Shown here one piece after another: positions 1 through 8,734 of a stretch of DNA of 64,000 nucleotides. Each line of letters begins with the position of its first letter. Position 1 is the first letter of the stretch. Source of the DNA: Microbacterium sp. SORGH_AS_0428. Its GTDB lineage: Bacteria > Actinomycetota > Actinomycetes > Actinomycetales > Microbacteriaceae. The notes below the pieces were generated by a model. It had not been told where the DNA came from. It worked only from the letters and a program-made list of their open reading frames with translations, and made no database searches. The stretch covers positions 3,162,001 to 3,226,000 of the forward strand of contig NZ_JAVIZT010000001.1 of NCBI RefSeq assembly GCF_031453615.1, in the 5' to 3' direction. A program made the translations under genes and the position numbers.

Positions 1-813
1 GAGTACCTCGACCTGCGCCCCGCCGTCCGCGACGCTGCCGATGCGATCGACGTCTCCGAGGCGCCGGGCCCGGTGGGGCGCGTCGAGCTGCGCGACGTCA
101 CCTTCCGCTACCCGGAGTCGGCCGCCTCCTCGCGCCCGCTGCTGGATGCGGTGTCCTTCGTCGCGGATCCCGGGCAGCACGTGGCGCTGGTCGGCCCCAG
201 CGGTGCCGGGAAGTCCACTGTGCTCTCGCTCATCCCGCGCTTCTACGACGTGGACGGCGGTGCGGTGCTGTTCGCGGGCGCCGACGTGCGCGGGCTCACC
301 GCGGCATCCATCATCGAGCGCATCGGCATCGTCTCGCAGGAGACGTACCTGTTCCACGCGACGATCGCCGACAACCTGCGGTACGCCAAGCCCGATGCGA
401 CGGATGAGGAGCTCGCCACCGCCTGCGAGGCCGCCAACGTGCACCACGTCATCACCGGCTTCGAGAAGGGCTACGACACCGTCGTGGGCGAGCGCGGTTA
501 CCGGCTCTCCGGTGGCGAGAAGCAGCGCATCGCGATCGCGCGCGTGCTGCTGAAGGACCCGCCCGTGCTGCTGCTGGACGAGGCCACCTCGGCGCTGGAC
601 ACCCGCAGCGAGCGCGTCGTGCAACAGGCGCTGGACACGGCGGCCCGCGGCCGTACCACGATCACCGTCGCGCACCGGCTGTCGACCGTGGTCGCCGCCG
701 ACGTGATCCTCGTCGTCGACGACGGCCGCATCGTCGAGCGCGGCACGCACGCCGAGCTCGTCGCGTCGCAGGGGCTCTACGCCACGCTCGCGGCCGAGCA
801 GCTCACCGTCTGA
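1..813 (+). CDS. ABC transporter ATP-binding/permease protein, 3' part only
   Basis: The reading frame is open from base 1, so the gene begins outside the window; about 270 C-terminal codons remain. They form a complete nucleotide-binding domain of an exporter-type ABC protein: Walker A GPSGAGKST near codons 65-73, signature LSGGEKQRIA near codon 170, Walker B VLLLDEAT near codon 190, and the H-loop histidine in VAHRLST. The residues before the domain (EYLDLRP) look like the linker that follows a fused membrane domain in type IV ABC half-exporters, but that domain is not visible. Substrate cannot be told. The gene converges on the glycosyltransferase with an 8-base gap. Confidence 0.9.
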   Translation, partial: EYLDLRPAVRDAADAIDVSEAPGPVGRVELRDVTFRYPESAASSRPLLDAVSFVADPGQHVALVGPSGAGKSTVLSLIPRFYDVDGGAVLFAGADVRGLTAASIIERIGIVSQETYLFHATIADNLRYAKPDATDEELATACEAANVHHVITGFEKGYDTVVGERGYRLSGGEKQRIAIARVLLKDPPVLLLDEATSALDTRSERVVQQALDTAARGRTTITVAHRLSTVVAADVILVVDDGRIVERGTHAELVASQGLYATLAAEQLTV

Positions 814-820
814 GCGCCGT

Positions 821-1786
821 TCACCAGAGCAGGGCTGCCGAGATCAGCGGCTGCGCGTCGCCGGGGACGGCGATGGCCGCCGCATCCTGCCGCTCGGCGA
901 CCGCCCGGGCGAACGCGCCGACCAGCCGGCGGTACTCGTCGTCCGGATGTGCGGCCGCCACACGCGCGAGTCGCGGGATGTCCATGCGCAGCAGCTGCCC
1001 CGCGCGGGCCCGCGCCGCGGCCGTGTGGCCAGTTCCGTCCAGCACCCGCATCCCCTCGCTCATCGCGTCGAGACAGTCGCGCAGTACGTCGAGCCGTTCC
1101 TCGTGCTGGGTGATGGAGGAGCCGTCGGCGCGCTCCCGCCAGTGCACGACGACGTCCGACAGCACGTCGAATCGGCGTGCCCTCGCGTACATCTGCTGGG
1201 CGACGACCTGGTCCTCGTACAGGCGCCCCTCGGGAAAGCGCAGACCGGTGCGCTGCCAGAACTCGGTGCGGCTCAGTTTCGACCACGCGACCACGTTGGC
1301 CGTCACCTCGGGGTGCTCCTCGAGGGTCGTCCCCGTCCGCGCGGGCACCGTCGCGCGGCTGACCCACGGCTGCACGTCGCCGGCGGCGTAACCGCCCGAC
1401 CCGTCCGGACGCAGACGTACATACGCGCCCACCGCGAAATCGCTGCCGCTGCCGTCGAGGGTTGCGACGAAGCGCTCGAGAGTCGTCGGGAGCATCACGT
1501 CGTCGGCGTCCAGGAAGGCGAGGTAAGGCGAGTCGACCAGGTCGAGGGCCGTGTTGCGGGCAGCGCCGAGTCCGACGCGTCGTGCGAGCCGCACCACGCG
1601 GAAGCGCGGATCGGCCGCGGCAGCCGCCTCGAACAGGTCGCCGGTGCGATCCGAGGACGCGTCGTCGACGAGCACCGCCGTCCAGTCCGAAAGCGTCTGC
1701 GCGCGCAGCGAATCGAGGGCGGCCTGCGCCCATGGCTCGACCTGGTAGCCGGGCACGACGACCGTGACGAGGGGACGCTGGCTCAC
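821..1786 (-). CDS. Glycosyltransferase family 2
   Basis: A 321-residue protein with a GT-A fold start: PLVTVVVPGYQVEPWAQAAL at the N-terminus, VLVDDASSDRTG (nucleotide-sugar binding) and the metal-binding FLDADDVM (DxD-like). No membrane segment is visible, so it is probably cytosolic or membrane-peripheral. GTG at 1786 is chosen because it overlaps the stop of the upstream cysteine desulfurase in a GTGA arrangement, the coupling style used through this operon. It is the last gene of the NAD operon, but nothing links it to NAD metabolism. Acceptor and sugar are unknown; a cell-wall or teichoic-acid role is only a guess. Confidence 0.85.
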   Translation of the reverse strand: MSQRPLVTVVVPGYQVEPWAQAALDSLRAQTLSDWTAVLVDDASSDRTGDLFEAAAAADPRFRVVRLARRVGLGAARNTALDLVDSPYLAFLDADDVMLPTTLERFVATLDGSGSDFAVGAYVRLRPDGSGGYAAGDVQPWVSRATVPARTGTTLEEHPEVTANVVAWSKLSRTEFWQRTGLRFPEGRLYEDQVVAQQMYARARRFDVLSDVVVHWRERADGSSITQHEERLDVLRDCLDAMSEGMRVLDGTGHTAAARARAGQLLRMDIPRLARVAAAHPDDEYRRLVGAFARAVAERQDAAAIAVPGDAQPLISAALLW

Positions 1787-2919
1787 GTCGCCGATCGTAC
1801 CGCCGCAACCGATGCGGCCACCGCCTCGGCGACCGGGGCGAGATCGACCGCGAGGTCGTGGGGGAAGGTGAAGCGCACGGCGGTCTGCGCCACCTCCGGT
1901 GAGATGCCCATCGCCACGAGCACGTGCGAGGGCTCGTCGCTGCCGGCGGCGCACGCGGAGCCGCTGGAGGAGACGATGCCGCGCCGTTCGAGCTCGAGCA
2001 GCACGGCCTCGCCGCTGGTGCCCGCGAACGTGAAGCTCGCGGTCGCGGGCAGCCGCTCGGTGGGGTGGCCGGTCAGGGTAGCGGACGGCACCGTCGCGAG
2101 CACCTCGGCCACGAACGCGTCGCGCGCCGCGCCGACGCGGGCGGCGGATGCGGCGCGCTCCGCCTCTGCGAGCTCGAGAGCGGTGGCCAGACCCACCGCG
2201 CCGGCGACGTCCTCGGTGCCGCTGCGGCGCCCGCGTTCCTGTCCGCCGCCGTGGAGGATCGGCTCGACCGGGATGCGGCCGCGGATCGCCGCAGCCCCGA
2301 TCCCCTTCGGGGCGCCGAGTTTGTGGCCGGCGATGGTGATCGCGTCGGCTCCCGTGCCGGACAGCGGCAGCCAGCCCGCCGCCTGCACCGCGTCGAGGTG
2401 CAGGGGGACCCGCGCCGAGGCCGTGACGGCGGCGATGGCCCGCACATCCTGCACGGTGCCGGTCTCGTTGTTCGCGTAGCCGACGGTGACGAGCGCGGTG
2501 TCCTCGCGGACGGCGGCGGCGACCGCATCCGGCGACACCCGGCCCGTGTCGTCGACGTCGAGGATCGTCGCCTCGAAGCCGTGGAGGCGTTCGAGGGCGG
2601 ACACCGACTCGAGGATCGACTCGTGCTCGATCGCCGTCGTGACGACGTGGCGACGGCCGCGGGCGAGCATCGCGCCGAGAGCCACCCCTTTGACGGCGAG
2701 GTTGTTCCCCTCTGTGCCGCCGGAGGTGAAGATCACGTCGCCCGTGCGCACACCCAGCACGGCCGCCACCCGGGCCCGGGCATCGGCCAGGGCCGATGCC
2801 GCCTGCTCACCCACCTCGTGGTGACTGGACGGGTTGCCGAACGTGCCCCGCCAGTACGGCATCATCGCCTCGAGCACCTCGCGGCGCACGGGCGTCGTCG
2901 CGGCGTTGTCGAGGTACAT
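1783..2919 (-). CDS. Cysteine desulfurase (NifS/IscS family)
   Basis: PLP enzyme that takes sulfur from cysteine and passes it on for Fe-S cluster assembly. Visible features are the N-terminal MYLDNAATTP, GGTEGNNLAVKG, HLDAVQAAGWLP, the PLP lysine in ITIAGHKLGAPKGIG and the mobile-loop cysteine in SSGSACAAGSDEPSHV. The length of 378 residues is normal for the family. ATG 2919 gives the usual N-terminus; GTG 2931 is an alternative that overlaps the nadC stop by 4 bases. It lies directly after nadC, as NifS-like genes often do in nad operons, which suggests that it supplies sulfur for the NadA 4Fe-4S cluster. Confidence 0.92.
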   Translation of the reverse strand: MYLDNAATTPVRREVLEAMMPYWRGTFGNPSSHHEVGEQAASALADARARVAAVLGVRTGDVIFTSGGTEGNNLAVKGVALGAMLARGRRHVVTTAIEHESILESVSALERLHGFEATILDVDDTGRVSPDAVAAAVREDTALVTVGYANNETGTVQDVRAIAAVTASARVPLHLDAVQAAGWLPLSGTGADAITIAGHKLGAPKGIGAAAIRGRIPVEPILHGGGQERGRRSGTEDVAGAVGLATALELAEAERAASAARVGAARDAFVAEVLATVPSATLTGHPTERLPATASFTFAGTSGEAVLLELERRGIVSSSGSACAAGSDEPSHVLVAMGISPEVAQTAVRFTFPHDLAVDLAPVAEAVAASVAAVRSAT

Positions 2920-2927
2920 CGGGCCGC

Positions 2928-3794
2928 TCACACCGGGTCGGCCAGGCGTAGGTCGATGTCGAGGCCGAGGTCGAGACCCCGGGCCGCGTGCGTCAGCGCG
3001 CCGACGGAGATCACGTCGACACCCGTCTCCGCGATCTGGCGCACGGTCTCGAGCGTGACGCCGCCGGAGGCATCCACGATGGCGCGACCGGCGATCTGCT
3101 CGACGCCCCGGCGAAGGTCGTCGATCGAGAAGTTGTCGAGCATGATCGTGCCCACACCCGCGGCGAGGACGTCGTCGATCTGGTCGAGGCGGTCGACCTC
3201 GACCTCGACGTGGGTCGTGTGCGGCAGGCGTGCCAAAGCCTCCTGCAGGGCTTGCGTGACGGGGATGCCGGACGCGGTCAGCACGGCGAGGTGGTTGTCC
3301 TTGGCCATCACCGCGTCCGACAGGCTGAAGCGGTGATTGTGTCCACCGCCGCTGACCACCGCGTGGCGCTCGAAGGCGCGGAGCCCCGGCGTGGTCTTGC
3401 GGGTGTCGGCGATGCGCGCGCCGGTGTGCGCCACCTCCGCGACGTAGGCCGCCGTGAGAGTCGCGATGCCCGACATCCGCTGGACGAAGTTGAGCCCCAC
3501 CCGCTCGGCCGTGAGCACGGCGCGCGCCGGGCCGGTGACGGTCGCCAGGGCCGTGCCGGGCTCGAACCCGTCGCCGTCGGCGAAGAGGAGCTCGACGCGC
3601 GTCCGAGGCTCCACCAGGCGGAAGGCGGCGGCGAACACGGCCCCGCCCGAGAACACGCCGCCTTCGCGGGCGACGAGGGATGCGGTGGCGACCGCATCCG
3701 CGGGGATGAGCGTCTCGCTCGTCACGTCGCCCCAGGGGGCGTCCTCGTCGAGTGCGGCCGCGACGACGCGGTCGATGGTGGCGGGTGTCAGCAT
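2928..3794 (-). CDS. nadC: Quinolinate phosphoribosyltransferase (nicotinate-nucleotide pyrophosphorylase)
   Basis: Converts quinolinate and PRPP to nicotinate mononucleotide, the third step of de novo NAD synthesis. The 288 residues include EDAPWGDVTSE, LNFVQRMSGIATLT, the substrate-binding block ADTRKTTPGLRAFER, SGGGHNHRFSLSDAVMAKDNH, and the C-terminal barrel motifs VEVEVDRLDQ and VDASGGVTLET. ATG 3794 overlaps the end of nadB by 7 bases. Cytosolic; third enzyme gene of the nrtR-nadA-nadB-nadC operon. Confidence 0.97.
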   Translation of the reverse strand: MLTPATIDRVVAAALDEDAPWGDVTSETLIPADAVATASLVAREGGVFSGGAVFAAAFRLVEPRTRVELLFADGDGFEPGTALATVTGPARAVLTAERVGLNFVQRMSGIATLTAAYVAEVAHTGARIADTRKTTPGLRAFERHAVVSGGGHNHRFSLSDAVMAKDNHLAVLTASGIPVTQALQEALARLPHTTHVEVEVDRLDQIDDVLAAGVGTIMLDNFSIDDLRRGVEQIAGRAIVDASGGVTLETVRQIAETGVDVISVGALTHAARGLDLGLDIDLRLADPV

Positions 3795-5302
3795 GCCTCG
3801 GCCTCCTGGGCGATGGCGGCGGCGACCGGTGCGCCGTCGCGACGGAAGTGTGCGCCGACCGAGACGGTGCGCCGGCGTGCGGCGGCGACGAGGTGCTCGG
3901 CGACGAGCAACAGGTTGGCGTCCTCCTGTGCGGACACGCTCTGCGCGGTGGGCGCCGCGCGCCGCCACGCGGCGATGACGGATGCAGCGTGCGCCAGACC
4001 CGCCTCGTCGCGCTCCAGTCCCGCGTGATCCCAGAGCAGCTGCTGCAGGCGCGCCCGGCTGAACTCGGGCGCGTCGCCGGCGGGTTCGGCAGGCGTCGCC
4101 GGCTCGCCGACGGGGAACGCGGCCGCTCGCGCGGGATCGGCGAGCAGGGCCGCCGCGGCGCGTGCGCCGAACACGGCGCCCTCCAGCAGCGAGTTGGACG
4201 CCAGGCGGTTCGCCCCGTGCACACCGGTGCGCGCCGTCTCGCCGACGGCGAAGAGTCCGGCAACGCTCGTGCGCCCGTCGAGATCGGTCAGCACGCCGCC
4301 CATCAGGTAGTGGGCCGCCGGGGTGACGGGCACGGGGGTCGTCGACCAGTCGATCCCGCGTGCGCGCAGCGCACGGTCGATCGTGGGGAAGCGGGCGGCG
4401 AGAGCTTCGGCCCCGCCGAGTCCGGTCGCATCCAGGACGACGGGGACCCCGGGCTGGGCGGCGGACTGCCGCGCGATCGCGCGAGCGACCACGTCGCGGG
4501 GGGCGAGCTCGCCGTCGGGATGTGCGTCGAACGCGAAGCGTCGGCCGGCCGCATCCCGCAGGACGGCGCCCTCGCCCCGAACGGCCTCCGAGACCAGGAA
4601 CGGGTCCTGGCCGTCGAAGGCGGTGGGGTGGAACTGCACGAATTCGAGGTCGGCCACGGCGGCGGCCGCACGGATCGCGGCAGCGATGCCGTCGCCGGTG
4701 GACACCGAGGGGTTGGTGGTGTGGGCGTAGAGCTGGCCCGCGCCGCCCGTGGCCAGCACGACGGCGTCCGCATCGATCCGCTCGTGTCGACCGGACGGGC
4801 CGACCACATCGACGCCCGACACCCTTCCCGCCCGGAGGACGAGATCGGCCAGGAACGTGTGCTCGCGCACGATCACGTCGCTGTCTGCGAGCCGGGCGAG
4901 GAGGGCGGCTTCGATCGCCGCACCCGTCGCATCGCCGCCCGCGTGAAGCACACGGGGCGCCGAGTGCGCGGCCTCAAGGCCCCGTCGCAGCTCGCCGGCG
5001 CCGTCTCGGTCGAACGGCACGCCCGCCGCCAGCAACGCGCGGATCGTCTCTCCGCCGGCTTCGACGAGCACCCGCACCGCGGTCGGGTCGTTCAGACCCG
5101 CGCCCGCGGTCAGCGTGTCATCGAAGTGGGCGTCGGGGGAGTCGCTCGCCGCGGTGACGGCGGCGATCCCGCCCTGCGCGTGCGCGGTACTGCCCGCATC
5201 CGCCGCGGCCTTCGTGATGAGGACGACCTCGGCACCGTTCTCGGCCGCCGTGAGCGCCGCCGTGAGCCCGGCGATGCCGCTGCCGACGACGACCGCTCTC
5301 AT
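3788..5302 (-). CDS. nadB: L-aspartate oxidase
   Basis: FAD enzyme that oxidises L-aspartate to iminoaspartate for NadA. The 504 residues begin with a dinucleotide-binding fold (VVVGSGIAGLTAAL) and show TAHAQGGIAA, FVQFHPTAF, AAHYLMGGVLTDLDGRTSV and GVHGANRLASNSLLEGAVFG, all typical of the fumarate reductase/NadB flavoprotein family. ATG 5302 overlaps the nadA stop (ATGA), which indicates translational coupling. The length is a little below that of E. coli NadB, with a shortened C-terminal helical region. Confidence 0.97.
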   Translation of the reverse strand: MRAVVVGSGIAGLTAALTAAENGAEVVLITKAAADAGSTAHAQGGIAAVTAASDSPDAHFDDTLTAGAGLNDPTAVRVLVEAGGETIRALLAAGVPFDRDGAGELRRGLEAAHSAPRVLHAGGDATGAAIEAALLARLADSDVIVREHTFLADLVLRAGRVSGVDVVGPSGRHERIDADAVVLATGGAGQLYAHTTNPSVSTGDGIAAAIRAAAAVADLEFVQFHPTAFDGQDPFLVSEAVRGEGAVLRDAAGRRFAFDAHPDGELAPRDVVARAIARQSAAQPGVPVVLDATGLGGAEALAARFPTIDRALRARGIDWSTTPVPVTPAAHYLMGGVLTDLDGRTSVAGLFAVGETARTGVHGANRLASNSLLEGAVFGARAAAALLADPARAAAFPVGEPATPAEPAGDAPEFSRARLQQLLWDHAGLERDEAGLAHAASVIAAWRRAAPTAQSVSAQEDANLLLVAEHLVAAARRRTVSVGAHFRRDGAPVAAAIAQEAEAC

Positions 5303-6624
5303 GCCGCGCTGCCGGAGGGCTTGGCGGCCAGCATCCGCTCCAGGGCGACACGAGCCGGGTCGGCGACGGAGGCGGGCACGGTGATGCGGTTCAGGGTCTC
5401 GCCGGCGACGAGACCCTCGAGCACCCACGCGAGGTAGCCGGGGTGGATGCGGTACATGGTCGAGCACGGGCAGACGACCGGGTCGAGGCAGAAGATCTCG
5501 TGCTGCGGATATTGCGCGGCGAGGCGCTGCACCAGGTTGATCTCGGTGCCGATCGCGAAGGTCGTGGGCTCGGTGGCCGCGGCGATCGCCTTGCGGATGT
5601 AATCGGTGGAGCCCGCCTCGTCGGCGGCGTCCACGACGGCCATCGGGCACTCCGGGTGCACGATCACCCGGACGCCGGGGTGCTCGGCGCGCGCCTTGTC
5701 GATCTGGTCGACCGTGAAACGGCGGTGCACCGAGCAGAAGCCGTGCCAGAGGATGACGCGGGCGTCGGTGAGGGTCTGCTCGTCGCTGCCGCCGAGCGGC
5801 TTCGTCGGGTTCCACATCGGCATCTGCTCGAGCGGCACGCCCATGGCCTTCGCGGTGTTGCGTCCGAGGTGCTGGTCGGGGAAGAACAGCACCCGACGGC
5901 CCCGGGCGAAGGCCCATTCGAGCACCGTGCGCGCGTTGGACGAGGTGCAGACGATGCCGCCGTGGCGTCCGACGAAGCCCTTGATCGCCGCGGAGGAGTT
6001 CATGTAGGTCACCGGCACCACCGGCACGAGGCCGTCGGCGTCGGGGGCGTCCATGTCGCCGTAGAGCTCCTCCAGCTGTTCCCAGCACTCCTCGACCTGG
6101 TCGATGTCGGCCATATCGGCCATGGAGCATCCGGCGGCCAGGTTGGGGAGGATGACGGCCTGCTCGGGCCGAGAGAGGAGGTCGGCGGTCTCGGCCATGA
6201 AGTGCACGCCGCAGAAGACGATCGCCTCCGCATCCGGATGCTCGAGCGCGGCGTTGGCGAGCTGGAACGAATCGCCCACGTAGTCGGCGTGACGCACGAC
6301 CTCTTCGCGCTGGTAGAAGTGCCCGAGCACGACCACGCGGTCGCCCAGGGTCTCCTTCGCGCGGCGGATGCGGGCATCGAGCTCGTCGTCGCTCGCATCG
6401 CGATAGGCCGCCGGCAGCATGCCCTGACGCGGGGATCCGGTGGGGATCACATCGCCCATCGAGGCGCCGGGCCCGTATCCGGGGCGCGTGTCGAAGTCCC
6501 ACGGGCCCGCCGCGAGGTCGGTGTTGCAGGTGGACCCCGACCCGGCGCCCGAGACGATCGCCTGGATCTCGTGATCGACGGACGGATCGATGGGACGCGG
6601 CTGGATGGTCAGCGTCGTGCTCAT
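5299..6624 (-). CDS. nadA: Quinolinate synthase A
   Basis: Condenses iminoaspartate with dihydroxyacetone phosphate to quinolinate using a 4Fe-4S cluster. The 441 residues carry the three cluster-type cysteine sites: PNLAAGCSMADM, GGIVCTSSNA and VVCPCSTMYRIHPG. HFYQREEVVRHADYVGDS and HPECPMAVVDAADEAGSTDY are also standard. It has an extra N-terminal stretch of about 90 residues before the first conserved motif, as in many actinobacterial forms. ATG 6624 overlaps the nrtR stop by 4 bases. Confidence 0.97.
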   Translation of the reverse strand: MSTTLTIQPRPIDPSVDHEIQAIVSGAGSGSTCNTDLAAGPWDFDTRPGYGPGASMGDVIPTGSPRQGMLPAAYRDASDDELDARIRRAKETLGDRVVVLGHFYQREEVVRHADYVGDSFQLANAALEHPDAEAIVFCGVHFMAETADLLSRPEQAVILPNLAAGCSMADMADIDQVEECWEQLEELYGDMDAPDADGLVPVVPVTYMNSSAAIKGFVGRHGGIVCTSSNARTVLEWAFARGRRVLFFPDQHLGRNTAKAMGVPLEQMPMWNPTKPLGGSDEQTLTDARVILWHGFCSVHRRFTVDQIDKARAEHPGVRVIVHPECPMAVVDAADEAGSTDYIRKAIAAATEPTTFAIGTEINLVQRLAAQYPQHEIFCLDPVVCPCSTMYRIHPGYLAWVLEGLVAGETLNRITVPASVADPARVALERMLAAKPSGSAA

Positions 6625-7379
6625 GTCGTGCTCGATTCGTGACTTCGCGGGCGGCCGAGCGGGCCACGATCGGCCAGCTCGACGTCCTGGTTGTAGCGGT
6701 ACAGCCGTGCCGGCCGGTGGCTCCCGGTGCGGAACGACTCGGTGGGGATCAGGGTGTTGCTGTTCTCGACCTGCCGGCGGAAGTTGGCGGGGTCGAGCTT
6801 GCGGTCCAGGATCGCCTCGTTGACCTCGCGCAGATCCGCGAGGGTGAAGGCGTCCGGGAGCAGGCCGTGCGCGATGCGGCTGTAGCCGACCTTGTTGCGC
6901 AGTCGCCACAGGGCGTAGTCGATGATCGCGTTGTGGTCGAAGGCGAGGGCCGGAAGATCGGTCGCCGTGAACCAGTCGACGTTCTCGGGGGCATCTCCCG
7001 CCGCCGCGTGCGCCGCGCTCTGCGCATCGACCTCGTCGGAGCGCAGCAGTGCCCAGTACACGATCGAGACGACGCGACCGGGGGAGCGGCCGATATCCCC
7101 GAACGCGTAGAGCTGCTCGAGGTAGCTCGCACTGAGACCGGTCGTCTCGGCGAGCGTGCGCGAGGCCGCCACCTCGAGGTTCTCCGAGGCGTCCAGCCAA
7201 CCGCCCGGCAGGGCCCACAGCCCCTCGTGCGGATCGCGGGTGCGCTTGACGAGGGGGAGGACGAGCCGCGGATCCTCGTCTCCGTCGCGCCGCAGGCTGA
7301 AGATCACGGTGGAGACCGCCACGCGCGTCTCGGTGGACTCGGCGTCGGCGGTGTCGGGAGAGGGGTTAGTTCGTGTCAT
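6621..7379 (-). CDS. nrtR: NrtR-type Nudix-related transcriptional regulator of NAD synthesis
   Basis: The 252-residue protein has an N-terminal Nudix-like domain (about residues 20-150) and a C-terminal winged-helix region (about 155-230, NKVGYSRIAHGLLPDAFTLA onward). This is the layout of NrtR, a repressor that senses ADP-ribose-type ligands. The Nudix box (residues 59-82) is degenerate: the REuxEExGu part reads RTLAETTGL, so catalysis is probably weak or lost, as in many NrtR proteins. ATG 7379 has AAGG about 7 bases upstream; a GTG at 7412 would extend into the promoter. It is the first gene of the nadABC operon, which supports autoregulation. Confidence 0.88.
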   Translation of the reverse strand: MTRTNPSPDTADAESTETRVAVSTVIFSLRRDGDEDPRLVLPLVKRTRDPHEGLWALPGGWLDASENLEVAASRTLAETTGLSASYLEQLYAFGDIGRSPGRVVSIVYWALLRSDEVDAQSAAHAAAGDAPENVDWFTATDLPALAFDHNAIIDYALWRLRNKVGYSRIAHGLLPDAFTLADLREVNEAILDRKLDPANFRRQVENSNTLIPTESFRTGSHRPARLYRYNQDVELADRGPLGRPRSHESSTT

Positions 7380-7392
7380 GGTGACCTTAACT

Positions 7393-7428
7393 CGCGACGA
7401 TCTTAATGTCATCGCGACCAGAAGTAAA
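7393..7428 (-). promoter_or_regulatory. nrtR-nadABC promoter with candidate NrtR operator
   Basis: On the minus strand a -35-like TTTACT (7423-7428) and a -10 TAAGAT (7400-7405) are separated by 17 bases. The -10 is covered by an inverted repeat, CGCGACGA-N8-TCATCGCG (7393-7416, one mismatched pair), which is well placed for repression by NrtR. The assignment to NrtR is inferred from position; I did not match it to a known consensus. Confidence 0.5.
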
Positions 7429-7477
7429 ATCCAGCGCCGGTTCCGGCGGCTCGGGGCGCCCTGTCAGATCGGCCGCC

Positions 7478-7483
7478 TACGCT
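7478..7483 (+). promoter_or_regulatory. -10 box, leaderless start of marP
   Basis: TACGCT ends exactly six bases before ATG 7490, so transcription would begin at or next to the start codon. There is no Shine-Dalgarno sequence in front of the ATG, and no clear -35. Confidence 0.5.
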
Positions 7484-7489
7484 GACCGC

Positions 7490-8674
7490 ATGCCGCCGAT
7501 CGTGATCGACATCCTGCTCGTCGTGGTGCTGGTGGTCGTGCTGATCCAGGGATGGCGGCGGGGGCTCCTGGCGAGCGTCGGGACGATCGCCGGGCTCGTC
7601 CTCGGAGCGGCCGCCGCGTGGTGGCTCGTGCCCGTCGTGTCCCGTTGGGTCCCCGACGCGGCCTGGCGCGGCTGGGCGGCGCTGGGTGTGGCCGTGGGGC
7701 TGCTCGTGCTCGGGGCGTCGCTCGGTGGCGCGTTCGGCCGGGCGCTGCGCCGGGGAGCCGCCCGCATCCGCCTGCGTGGTATCGATCGGGTACTGGGAGC
7801 CGGGGCGATGACGGTCGTCGCAGCCCTCGTGCTCTCGCTCGTCGGACAGAGCGTCGCAGCCCTCGGCATCCCGTTCGTGTCCTCGGCGCTCGCGTCGTCG
7901 GCTGTGCTGCGAACGATCGACACGGTCACGCCGCGCCCCGTCGACGAGGCGTTGGCGCAGGTGCGCTCGAGCGTCCTCGACGACGGGCTTCCGCAGCTGG
8001 GTGCGCTGTTCGGAGAGCTGACCGCCCCCACCGAGGTGGCGCCGCCGGTCGACCTCGACGACCCGGCCCTCAGCACCGCGGCCCAGTCGGTGGCGCGCAT
8101 CGCCGGAACGGCGTACTCGTGCGGCCGCAATCTCACCGGCAGCGGCTTCGTCGTCGCGCCCGACCGGGTGGTGACCAACGCCCACGTGATCGCCGGCGTC
8201 GAACGTCCGATGGTGGAGCTGCCGGGGCGCGCGGCGCGCGAGGGACGTGTCGTGTACGTCGATGCCACGGCGGACCTCGCCCTGATCGCGGTGGACGATC
8301 TGGACGCAGCCGCGTTGCCGATCGGCGCCGATCTCGGCCCCGGCGCCGCCGCCGTTGTGCAGGGCTACCCCTACGGCGGACCGTTCACGATGGGAACCGC
8401 CACGGTGCAGACCGTCGGAGTGGTCTCGGTGCCCGACATCTACGAACAGGGACGCGATCAGCGCGAGGTCTACGCCCTCGCGGCGACGGTGCGCCCGGGC
8501 AACTCCGGTGGTCCGCTGCTCAATGCCGCGGGCGAAGTCGTGGGCATCGTGTTCGCGCGTGCCGACGACGGTTCCGAGGTCGGCTACGCGTCGACCGCGA
8601 ACGAGCTCGCCCCGCTCGTGCAGGCCGCGCCCACCCTGACGGATGCCGTCGGCTCCGGCGCCTGCGTGCCCTGA
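7490..8674 (+). CDS. marP: MarP-type membrane-bound trypsin-like serine protease (CvpA + S1)
   Basis: The 394-residue protein matches M. tuberculosis MarP (Rv3671c) in size and layout. The N-terminal CvpA-like part has about four membrane segments (residues 5-20, 25-50, 60-80, 105-130). A periplasmic trypsin-fold protease follows with His232 (TNAHV), Asp262 (TADLAL) and Ser339 (GNSGGPL). Cys211 and Cys392 are placed like the MarP cysteine pair that forms a regulatory disulfide. MarP in mycobacteria protects against acid and oxidative stress by acting on cell-wall hydrolases. It is divergent from the NAD operon and shares its upstream region. Confidence 0.9.
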   Translation: MPPIVIDILLVVVLVVVLIQGWRRGLLASVGTIAGLVLGAAAAWWLVPVVSRWVPDAAWRGWAALGVAVGLLVLGASLGGAFGRALRRGAARIRLRGIDRVLGAGAMTVVAALVLSLVGQSVAALGIPFVSSALASSAVLRTIDTVTPRPVDEALAQVRSSVLDDGLPQLGALFGELTAPTEVAPPVDLDDPALSTAAQSVARIAGTAYSCGRNLTGSGFVVAPDRVVTNAHVIAGVERPMVELPGRAAREGRVVYVDATADLALIAVDDLDAAALPIGADLGPGAAAVVQGYPYGGPFTMGTATVQTVGVVSVPDIYEQGRDQREVYALAATVRPGNSGGPLLNAAGEVVGIVFARADDGSEVGYASTANELAPLVQAAPTLTDAVGSGACVP

Positions 8675-8697
8675 TCGCCCGCGCGGGCGCGGCGGGC

Positions 8698-8703
8698 TAT
8701 GCT
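8698..8703 (+). promoter_or_regulatory. Candidate -10 box of the gcv operon
   Basis: TATGCT lies about 30 bases before the first riboswitch aptamer, right after the marP stop. No convincing -35 is present. Transcription from here would produce a leader containing the whole glycine riboswitch. Confidence 0.4.
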
Positions 8704-8734
8704 GGCCCGACAACGTGAATATCGGCCCCACGAC

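Noticed and set aside
1783..4263. A single 826-codon minus-strand frame joining an Arg/Pro-rich region to the cysteine desulfurase
   Set aside because: The upstream part is a shadow of nadC and nadB in another frame with high-GC codon bias; the protein proper starts at 2919 or 2931.
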